DNA of 49,828 bases from Streptomyces sp. AW19M42 (GTDB lineage Bacteria; Actinomycetota; Actinomycetes; Streptomycetales; Streptomycetaceae). Under the pieces are notes generated by a model. The model did not search any database. It was not told the origin of the DNA and was given only the letters and a program-made list of their open reading frames with translations. Each line of letters starts with the position of its first letter. Position 1 is the stretch's first letter. Below are positions 43,174-49,828 of the stretch, piece by piece. The stretch covers positions 1 to 49,828 of the forward strand of contig CBRG010000112.1 of NCBI GenBank assembly GCA_000470535.1, in the 5' to 3' direction. Both the position numbers and the translations under genes were made by a program.

Positions 43174-44718
43174 TCAGGAGCAGGTCTTGCCGTCGCTCGG
43201 CGGGGTGCCCTCCAGGAGGTAGGTGTTGATCGCCGTGTCGATGCAGTCGCTGCCGCGCCCGTACGCCGTGTGGCCGTCGCCCTCGTAGGTGAGGAGGGTC
43301 CCGGAGGCGAGCTGGCCGGCCAGGGACGTGGCCCACTTGTACGGGGTCGCCGGGTCCCGGGTGGTGCCGACCACCACGATCGGGGCCGAGCCCTCGGCCT
43401 TGATGCGGTGCGGGGTGCCGGTGGCGCGGACCGGCCAGTAGGCGCAGTTCAGGGAGGCCCAGGCGAAGCCCTTGCCGAAGACCGGGGAGGCCTTCTCGAA
43501 GGTGGGGAGCGACTGGGCGACCGCCTTGGAGGTGGTGAAGGCGGGCGGGAGGTCGATGCAGTTCACGGCCGCGTTGGCGTACATCAGATTCGCGTACCTG
43601 CCGTTGGGCTCGCGCTCGTAGTAGCTGTCCGCCAGCGAGAGCAGGCCGGAGCCGTCGCCCTTCTCGGCGGCCGTGAGCGCGTCACGGAGCTGGGGCCAGG
43701 CGGCCTCGTCGTACATGGCGGCGATGACCCCCGTGGTGGCCAGGGACTCCCCGAGTTTGCGGGAGTCACCCGTGGCGATCGGCTTGGCGTCGAGGCCGGC
43801 GAACAACTGCTTCAGCCTGTCCGCGGCGTCGGAGGCGGACGTGGTGCCGAGGGGGCAGTCCGTCTTCTTCACGCAGTCACCGGCGAAGGACTGGAACGCC
43901 GTCTCGAACCCCGCGGTCTGGTCGCGGTTCATCTCGACGGAGGGCAGCGACGGGTCCATCGCACCGTCGAGGACGAGCCTGCCCGCCCGCGCCGGGAAGA
44001 GTTCGGCGTACGTGGCGCCCAGGAAGGTGCCGTACGAGGCCCCGACGTAGTTCAGCCGGTCGTCGCCGAGCAGCGCACGCAGGACGTCCATGTCACGCGC
44101 CGTCTCGACGGTGGACACGTGCGGCAGGATCTCCGCCGAGCGCTGCTCACAGCCCGTGGCGAACTTCTTGAACGCACCGCTCAGCGCGGTGACCTCCCCG
44201 GCGTCGTCCGGCGTCTGGTCGACCTGCGTGTAGGCGTCCATCTGCGGACCGGTGAGGCAGGTGACGGGTTCGCTGCGCGCCACCCCGCGTGGGTCGATGG
44301 CCACCATGTCGTACCGGGCCCGCACCTGGGCGGGGTAGCCGACCGCGGCGTAGCCCTGGAGGTACTCGATGGCCGATCCGCCGGGCCCGCCCGGATTCAC
44401 CAGCAGCGAGCCGATCCGCTTGCCGGGGCCGGTGGCCTTCTTGCGGGAGACCGCCAGCTTGATCGCACCGGCGTCCGGCTTCGCGTAGTCGAGCGGCGCT
44501 TTCATGGTCGTGCACTGGAATCCGGTGACACCGCAGTCCCGCCAGCTCAGGGGGTGTGCGTAGTACGTCTTCAGCGCCGCCGGGACGGCGGAGGCGGTGG
44601 CCGCCGGTGCGGATGACGAGGCGCCCGTCGTCGAACTTCCGCTGCTGCAGCCGGAGATGAGGAGGCCGGCAGTGCCGAGCGCGATGGCGAGGGTGCGGAG
44701 CGGGCGCCTGGTGTCCAT
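43174..44718 (-). CDS. Secreted lipoprotein alpha/beta hydrolase (tripeptidyl-aminopeptidase family)
   Basis: A 514-residue exported serine hydrolase. The N-terminus MDTRRPLRTLAIALGTAGLL is followed by a lipobox (LISGC, Cys at about 24), so the mature protein is membrane-anchored by lipid. Catalytic residues of the Streptomyces tripeptidyl aminopeptidase/SlpD-E-like family: Ser in GASYGTFLG, Asp in VVGTTRDPATP and His in EGDGHTAYG. DPRGVARSEPV and LVNPGGPGGSA flank the fold. The ATG at 44718 fits; upstream codons add no signal. A conserved neighbour of holB and tmk in Streptomyces. Confidence 0.9.
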   Translation of the reverse strand: MDTRRPLRTLAIALGTAGLLISGCSSGSSTTGASSSAPAATASAVPAALKTYYAHPLSWRDCGVTGFQCTTMKAPLDYAKPDAGAIKLAVSRKKATGPGKRIGSLLVNPGGPGGSAIEYLQGYAAVGYPAQVRARYDMVAIDPRGVARSEPVTCLTGPQMDAYTQVDQTPDDAGEVTALSGAFKKFATGCEQRSAEILPHVSTVETARDMDVLRALLGDDRLNYVGASYGTFLGATYAELFPARAGRLVLDGAMDPSLPSVEMNRDQTAGFETAFQSFAGDCVKKTDCPLGTTSASDAADRLKQLFAGLDAKPIATGDSRKLGESLATTGVIAAMYDEAAWPQLRDALTAAEKGDGSGLLSLADSYYEREPNGRYANLMYANAAVNCIDLPPAFTTSKAVAQSLPTFEKASPVFGKGFAWASLNCAYWPVRATGTPHRIKAEGSAPIVVVGTTRDPATPYKWATSLAGQLASGTLLTYEGDGHTAYGRGSDCIDTAINTYLLEGTPPSDGKTCS

Positions 44719-44830
44719 GTCCGGAGCGTAGCCGCCGGGTGACGACTCGCCCGATTCCCTACTCATACGGGTGATTCGGTGTCGCCCGGCCACCGGGAGG
44801 GGCGGCGTGGTGGTCGCCGGGCTCGTGCCG

Positions 44831-46036
44831 TCAGCCCGCCCGTAGCGCCATCGTCATGGCCTCCACCGCGAGCAGCGGGGCCACGTTGCGGTCCAGCGCC
44901 CGGCGGCAGGCGGTCACCGCCTCGATCCGGCGCAGGGTCCGCTCGGGTGTGGACGAGCGGACGACGCGGTCGAGGGAGTCCTGCGCGTCGGCATTGGCGA
45001 TGGCGATCCGCGAGCCCAGCTGGAGGGCGAGCACATCGCGGTAGAAGCCGGTCAGCTCGGTGAGCGCAAGATCGAGGCTGTCGCGCTGCGTACGGGTCCT
45101 GCGGCGCTTCTGCTTGTCCTCCAGGTCCTTCATCACCCCGGCGGTGCCGCGCGGCATCCGGCCTCCGGCGGACGCGCCCAGCGCGGCCTTCATGTCCTCC
45201 GTCTCCTTGACGTCCACGTCCTCCGCGACCTGCTTCGCGTCGTCGGTGGCGGTGTCGATCAGCTCCTGTGCGGCCTTGAGGCAGCCGCCGATGTCGTCGA
45301 CGCGCAGCGGCAGTCCGAGGACCGCCGCGCGGCGGGTCCGCGCCCGCTCGTCCGTGGCGAGGCGGCGGGCCCTGCCGATGTGGCCCTGTGTGGCACGGGC
45401 GGCGGACACGGCCCGCTCCGGGTCGATGCCGTCCCGCCGGATCAGGACATCGGCGACCGCGTCGACCGACGGGGTACACAGCGTGAGGTGGCGGCAGCGG
45501 GAACGGATCGTGGGCAGCACGTCTTCGAGCGAGGGCGCGCAGAGCAGCCACACGGTGCGCGGTGCGGGCTCCTCGATCGCCTTCAGCAGGACGTTGCCCG
45601 CGCCCTCGGTGAGACGGTCGGCGTCCTCCATGACGATGACCTGCCAGCGCCCGACGGCGGGCGAGAGCTGGGCGCGACGGACCAGCTCCCGGGTCTCCTT
45701 CACGCCGATGGAGAGCAGGTCGGTGCGGATCACATCGACGTCGGCGTGCGTACCGATGAGGCTGGTGTGACAGCCGTCGCAGAAACCGCAGCCCGGCGCC
45801 CCGCCCAGCGCGCGGTCCGGACTGGTGCACTGCAGAGCCGCCGCGAAGGCCCTCGCGGCGGTGGACCGGCCGGAGCCGGGCGGGCCGGTGAACAGCCAGG
45901 CATGGGTCATCTTCGAGCCGGGCGGCACCGGCTCTCCCGCCGAGATGGCGGAGACCAGCACGTCGGCGTCCCTGGCGGCGGCGCCGAGCTGATCCTGCAC
46001 CCGGTCCTGGCCGACCAGGTCGTCCCATACGGACAT
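44831..46036 (-). CDS. holB: DNA polymerase III subunit delta'
   Basis: A 401-residue clamp-loader AAA+ subunit that helps load the beta clamp during replication. The P-loop region reads GPPGSGRST (51-59) with Arg in place of the usual Lys, followed by four Cys (C70, C83, C86, C89; CGFCDGCHT) forming the clamp-loader zinc site. IVMEDADRLTEGAGNVLLK and APSLEDVLPTIRSRCRHLTL (sensor/SRC motif) follow. The ATG at 46036 gives the standard start VWDDLVGQ. It is downstream of tmk; a hairpin lies between. Confidence 0.93.
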   Translation of the reverse strand: MSVWDDLVGQDRVQDQLGAAARDADVLVSAISAGEPVPPGSKMTHAWLFTGPPGSGRSTAARAFAAALQCTSPDRALGGAPGCGFCDGCHTSLIGTHADVDVIRTDLLSIGVKETRELVRRAQLSPAVGRWQVIVMEDADRLTEGAGNVLLKAIEEPAPRTVWLLCAPSLEDVLPTIRSRCRHLTLCTPSVDAVADVLIRRDGIDPERAVSAARATQGHIGRARRLATDERARTRRAAVLGLPLRVDDIGGCLKAAQELIDTATDDAKQVAEDVDVKETEDMKAALGASAGGRMPRGTAGVMKDLEDKQKRRRTRTQRDSLDLALTELTGFYRDVLALQLGSRIAIANADAQDSLDRVVRSSTPERTLRRIEAVTACRRALDRNVAPLLAVEAMTMALRAG

Positions 46037-46185
46037 GGGTCTCCGCCCTTCGGTGGTGGTCGTGGCTCTCGCTGATCAGCGGCCGGACAAGGTGCGCGTC
46101 AGGCGTCGATCCGGCTTCCCATTGTGAGGGACGGGTCTGACAGTCGCGGCACACGCCCGGGACGGGAGAGCCCCGGAAGCAGGAA

Positions 46186-46219
46186 GCGCGGGAGCCCCGG
46201 TCATCCGGGGCTCCCGCGC
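46186..46219. terminator. Strong hairpin between tmk and holB
   Basis: Perfect 15-base stem GCGCGGGAGCCCCGG with its complement around TCAT, 35 bases past the tmk stop. Probable terminator or processing site; holB may need its own promoter. Confidence 0.75.
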
Positions 46220-46253
46220 GTACCGGATCACGTACCGGCGGATCACGTACCGA

Positions 46254-49200
46254 TCAGCGCCGCGGGCGACGTCCACGGCCCCGGGACGCGGGGCCCTCGT
46301 CGTCGTGGTCGCCGAGCAGTTCGTCCGCCAGCGTCGGCAGATCGTCCAGCGGGGTCTCCTCCGCCCAGTCCGGGCGGGGCCGGGACGCCCGGCCGGGGCG
46401 CTCCTGCTGCTCCGGGGCGGGCTGCTGGGGCGCGTTCGGGTCGGTGACCTGCGGGAGCTCGCGGGTGCGCTCGTTCTCGCGCTCCGGTACGGAGCCTGCC
46501 GCGTGCTCGTCCCGGAAGATGCCCCGCGGTACCCGGTCGGCCGGGTCGGCGCCCCGGGCGGACCCGCGGCCCGTGTCCCGTACGGGCGGAAGCACCGTCG
46601 TCTCGTCCATCGCGCCCGCCGCGTCCCGGCCGCCGGAGCGCTCGTCCGGGTCCGTGACCTTCGGGATCATCGTCGTCTCTGCCTCGTCCGAGGGCCAGGT
46701 GTCGGACGAGGACCGCGACCGGGAACGGGAACCGGAACGGGTGGAACCGGACGACGGGTCCACCGGGGAGGGAACCGGCTGGGTGACCTCGTTCGGGTTG
46801 ACGATCGGGGTCGGCACCGTCAGCTCGTTGTCCGGCATGGACGACCCGGACGACCGGGACTCCTGGGACTCCTGGGACTCCCGGCGCTCCCGGGAAGCCC
46901 GCGCGGCCGCGTCCGCCTGGGCAGCCGCCTCCGCCGCTTCCGCCTCCGCCGCGGCGGCCTGCGCACGCGCGGTCTCAGCCGCTGCGGCCGACTCGGCCTC
47001 GGCCTGGCGGCGTGCCGCCTCGGCCCTCAGCAGCGACTCCTCGGCCTTGCGCTGCTTCTCAAGGCGCAGCGCCTCGGCCTCCTTGCGCAGCCGTGCCTCC
47101 TCCTCGGCCTGCCGGCGCAGTCGCGCCTGCTCGGCCTCGCGGGCCGCTTCCTCGGACTCCAGCCGGGCCCGCTCCTCCTCCGCGATCCGGCGGGCCTCCT
47201 CCGCGCGCTGCCGGGCCTCCTCGGCCTGGCGCTCCGCCTCGCGGCGGCGTGCCTCCTCCAGCTCCTGCCGCTTGCGCTCCTCCTCCTCGGCGCGGAGCCG
47301 GGCGAGCTGCTCCTGCCGCTCACGCTCCAGGCGCTCCTCCTCGGCCTTGCGCGCGGCTTCTTCCTCCGCGAGGCGCCTGACCTCTTCCTCCGCGGCCTTG
47401 CGGGCCTCCTCCAGGGCCTTGATCTCGGCCTCGGAGAGCGGAAGGAGCTGGTCGAGCCGGTGCCGTACGACGGTGGTGATCGACTCCGGCTCCTGGCCGG
47501 CGTCCACCACCAGGTAGCGCGTCGGGTCGGCCGCGGCCAGCGTCAGGAAGCCGGACCGCACCCGGGCGTGGAACTCGGGCGGCTCGGACTCCAGCCGGTC
47601 GGGCGCCTCGGTGAACCGTTCGCGCGCGGTCCCCGGATCGACGTCCAGGAGCACCGTCAGATGCGGTACGAGCCCGCTCGTCGCCCACCGGGAGATCCGG
47701 GCGATCTCGGTCGGCGCGAGATCGCGGCCCGCGCCCTGGTAGGCGACCGAGGAGTCGATGTAACGGTCGGAGATGACGATCGCGCCGCGCTCAAGGGCCG
47801 GGCGCACGACCGAGTCGACGTGCTCGGCGCGGTCTGCGGCGTACAGCAGGGCCTCGGCACGGTTGGAGAGCCCGGCGGACGACACGTCGAGCAGGATCGA
47901 CCGCAGCCGCTTGCCGACGGGGGTGGCACCGGGTTCCCGGGTGACGACGACCTCGTGGCCCTTGGCGCGAATCCACTCGGCGAGTGCCTCGACCTGGGTG
48001 GACTTGCCGGCGCCGTCGCCGCCCTCCAGGGCGAGGAAGAAGCCGGTCGCGGCGGGTGCGACGGCCGGTTCGCCGCCGCGCAGCGCCTCGCGCAGATCCC
48101 GGCGCAGCGGCACTCCGGAACGGTCGTCCGTCTTCGCGAGCACGATCGCGGCGACCGGCAGCAGCAGGGCGCCGATCAGCATCAGGGTGAAAGCGGCGCC
48201 GCCGTGCGCGAAGACGAAGTCCCCGGCTGTCAGCCGGTGCGTGCCTATGGCGGCGGCCACCAGCGGGCCGCAGAGCGCGCCGAGCGCGATCAGGACCCGG
48301 ACGACGGCCTGGAGGTGTTCGGTGGTCCGGACCCGACGGGACTCCTCGGTCTCCTGCTCGACGAGGACATGACCGGTGTTCGCGGCGACGCCCGCCGCGT
48401 ATCCGGCGAGCACGGCGATCAGGACGACGGTCGCCGTGTCCGGGACCAGGCCCATCGCCAGCAGCGACACGCCCGTGACGGCGGTGGCCAGAGAGAGCAG
48501 CCGCCGCCGCGACAGCGCCGGCAGCACCTTGCCGGCCGTGCGGATACCGACACCCGTACCGCCGGTGAGGGCGAGGATCAGCAGCGCGAAGGTGGCGGCT
48601 CCGCCGCCCAGGTCGGTGGCGTGCAGTACGGCGATTGCGCCCGCGGCCGCAATCGCTCCGGCGAGGGCGGCGCAGGTCCCGACGACCAGCGGCAGGGCTC
48701 CGGTGCGGCCCTTGTCCGGTCCCTGGCCGGCGGACGGCCGGCGCAGCCCTTCGAGGGGGGAGCGCGGCCGGGGCGTGGGCGTACCGGGCAGTTCCAGGAA
48801 GTACACGATGGAGATGGAGGCGGAGAACAGCCCGGCCGCGACGTACGAGCCGAGGGCCGCCTGGTGGAAGGAGAACCAGTCCAGGCCCGAGCCCAGCAGG
48901 TTCCCGATCAGCGTGGCCACCAGCAGCACGGCCGCGGCGGCGGGGACGGCGGCGAAGTCGGTGCGCAGGAAGAGCCTGCGCAGCGGGTCGAGGTGGTCCG
49001 GCAGCGGGCGCACGGCGGCGCCCTCGATGGGCGGGGCGGGCAGCAGGGCGGGAGCGGCGCTCTCCTTGGCGACCCGCCACAGGCGTTCGCCGACGCCGGT
49101 GACGAAGACGGTGATCAGGATCATCATGGGCGCCCGGTCGGGCGTCCAGTCGATCCACAGCGGCGCGACGACCAGCAGCGCGAGCCGCAGCCCGTCCGCC

Positions 49201-49562
49201 CCGATCATCAGCCATCGCCGGTCGATCGGCCCGCCCGGCGCCGTCAGGGTCGTCAAAGGCCCCAGAAGTACGGCTCCGAAGAGCAAGGTGGAAATAATCC
49301 GGGCACCGAACACGGCGGCGACGGCAAAGGCCGCCCCGCGGTATCCGGATCCGAATGAGCCCTCAAGGACCGCCGCTTGCAGCGACAGCAACACCAGCAC
49401 GAGAAGGGCGAGTGCATCGCCGATACCACCGACGAGCTGGGCGCTCCACAACCGCTTGAGCGGAGGAATGCGCAACAGGGCTCGTACGGCGCGCTCGCGT
49501 GAGTCTGCGGCAAGTGTGTCGGAGGTGGGGCTCACGACCGTTGGCTGCTCGGCTCGCGTCAT
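46254..49562 (-). CDS. tmk: Thymidylate kinase with N-terminal MFS-like membrane domain and coiled-coil tail
   Basis: A 1102-residue fusion typical of Streptomyces. Residues about 20-480 form a polytopic MFS-like membrane domain (for example VVPLWIDWTP and multiple hydrophobic segments). About 505-705 is dTMP kinase, phosphorylating dTMP to dTDP with ATP: P-loop EGGDGAGKST (about 512-521), TREPGATPVGKRLR (the DRY/REP region), DRYIDSSVAYQGAGRDL and RYLVVDAGQ. About 712-895 is a long Glu/Arg/Ala coiled coil (EEARKAAEEEVRRLAEEEAA pattern), then a disordered Pro/Ser/Arg tail. Fusion could tether DNA precursor synthesis to the membrane. ATG at 49562. Confidence 0.9.
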   Translation of the reverse strand: MTRAEQPTVVSPTSDTLAADSRERAVRALLRIPPLKRLWSAQLVGGIGDALALLVLVLLSLQAAVLEGSFGSGYRGAAFAVAAVFGARIISTLLFGAVLLGPLTTLTAPGGPIDRRWLMIGADGLRLALLVVAPLWIDWTPDRAPMMILITVFVTGVGERLWRVAKESAAPALLPAPPIEGAAVRPLPDHLDPLRRLFLRTDFAAVPAAAAVLLVATLIGNLLGSGLDWFSFHQAALGSYVAAGLFSASISIVYFLELPGTPTPRPRSPLEGLRRPSAGQGPDKGRTGALPLVVGTCAALAGAIAAAGAIAVLHATDLGGGAATFALLILALTGGTGVGIRTAGKVLPALSRRRLLSLATAVTGVSLLAMGLVPDTATVVLIAVLAGYAAGVAANTGHVLVEQETEESRRVRTTEHLQAVVRVLIALGALCGPLVAAAIGTHRLTAGDFVFAHGGAAFTLMLIGALLLPVAAIVLAKTDDRSGVPLRRDLREALRGGEPAVAPAATGFFLALEGGDGAGKSTQVEALAEWIRAKGHEVVVTREPGATPVGKRLRSILLDVSSAGLSNRAEALLYAADRAEHVDSVVRPALERGAIVISDRYIDSSVAYQGAGRDLAPTEIARISRWATSGLVPHLTVLLDVDPGTARERFTEAPDRLESEPPEFHARVRSGFLTLAAADPTRYLVVDAGQEPESITTVVRHRLDQLLPLSEAEIKALEEARKAAEEEVRRLAEEEAARKAEEERLERERQEQLARLRAEEEERKRQELEEARRREAERQAEEARQRAEEARRIAEEERARLESEEAAREAEQARLRRQAEEEARLRKEAEALRLEKQRKAEESLLRAEAARRQAEAESAAAAETARAQAAAAEAEAAEAAAQADAAARASRERRESQESQESRSSGSSMPDNELTVPTPIVNPNEVTQPVPSPVDPSSGSTRSGSRSRSRSSSDTWPSDEAETTMIPKVTDPDERSGGRDAAGAMDETTVLPPVRDTGRGSARGADPADRVPRGIFRDEHAAGSVPERENERTRELPQVTDPNAPQQPAPEQQERPGRASRPRPDWAEETPLDDLPTLADELLGDHDDEGPASRGRGRRPRR

Positions 49563-49828
49563 CCGCCCAGCCTATCGGGAGCGGACCGATGCCCGGGGGC
49601 CGCGTCCGAACATACGCCCATCGGACACCCGCCCAAGGCCGCCCCACCCCCACTTCGCACAACTCCCCAGCCCACTTCCAGCCCCCACTTCCCACAACTC
49701 CCCAGCCCACCTCATGCCCCCACCCCGCTTCTCATCTCCCGCTTCCCACCCTCACTGCCCAACCCAAGCTTCCCAACCCACTCCCACCACTCCCAGCCCC
49801 TCCGGCGTTTGAGGAGCGGGGCCCGGGG
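49563..49828. other. Intergenic region upstream of tmk
   Basis: No gene in 266 bases. Contains a C-rich tract (49630-49760) with recurring CCCACTTCC and CACAACTCCCCAGCCCAC units; the latter recurs at 49658 and 49695. Confidence 0.5.
49797..49828. repeat. Streptomyces-type intergenic palindromic repeat
   Basis: CCCCTCCGGCGTTTGAGGAG followed by CGGGG. This CCGGCGTTTGAGGA element is common between genes in Streptomyces and can fold into an imperfect hairpin. Confidence 0.6.

Noticed and set aside
43027..44616. A 529-codon plus-strand frame opposite the lipoprotein hydrolase
   Set aside because: Val/Gly/Arg-rich shadow that begins inside the tRNA; the hydrolase with Ser/Asp/His motifs is on the minus strand.
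46305..49358. A 1017-codon open reading frame on the plus strand opposite tmk
   Set aside because: It is the high-GC antisense shadow of tmk: Arg/Gly/Pro/Gln-rich with no domain, while the minus frame has clear kinase and membrane motifs.

Overview
The DNA is very GC-rich with strong codon-position bias. It carries a dTMP kinase fused to an MFS-like membrane domain, a chaplin and dense actinobacterial regulators, so it is almost certainly a Streptomyces chromosome. The right end (tRNA-Thr, a secreted peptidase-like lipoprotein, holB, the tmk fusion) is a conserved core locus; most of the rest is accessory.

Layout. 1-14.1 kb: an FtsX-type ABC exporter with a divergent two-component pair, a TetR repressor with a palindromic operator, a second enolase with a MarR/Nudix pair and 13-bp operator-like repeats, a WYL regulator facing two small enzyme genes, a membrane-protein pseudogene broken by a 17-bp duplication, and a DHA2 drug exporter. 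14.2-15.2 kb: remnants of an XRE regulator and an IS630-type transposase. 15.1-21.5 kb: a leftward cluster of seven genes (Rieske dioxygenase alpha and beta, a CMD-family protein, an unrecognised five-cysteine protein, a condensation-superfamily protein lacking the catalytic His, a cysteine-bearing flavoprotein reductase and a class II DAHP synthase). It looks like an undescribed pathway for an aromatic metabolite. 22.1-24.2 kb: a decayed IS3-family element and an orphan LuxR-type regulator.

24.55-43.02 kb is an integrated genomic island. A 43-bp copy of the 3' part of tRNA-Thr(CGU) at 24550-24592 matches the intact tRNA gene at 42981-43054. A tyrosine integrase and a truncated XRE repressor sit beside the tRNA. 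11-bp-spaced GCTCACGCA repeats flank both att copies as expected for integrase arm sites. A third repeat group left of attL suggests an older related element was already there. No conjugation or replication gene is seen, so the island is probably non-autonomous or decayed.

Island cargo is largely cell-envelope: a small secreted protein, a SAM methyltransferase, a membrane cytochrome b561/molybdopterin oxidoreductase fusion with a membrane partner, a GH15 glycosidase, a truncated sigma-like gene, a DUF4394 protein, a chaplin with a His-rich tail, a NicO-type Ni/Co transporter, and a DUF4331 protein - class F sortase - TPR protein operon. The DUF4331/sortase/TPR/NicO group and the aromatic cluster are the two best candidates for undescribed systems. 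All assignments are from reading motifs by eye; no database search was run.
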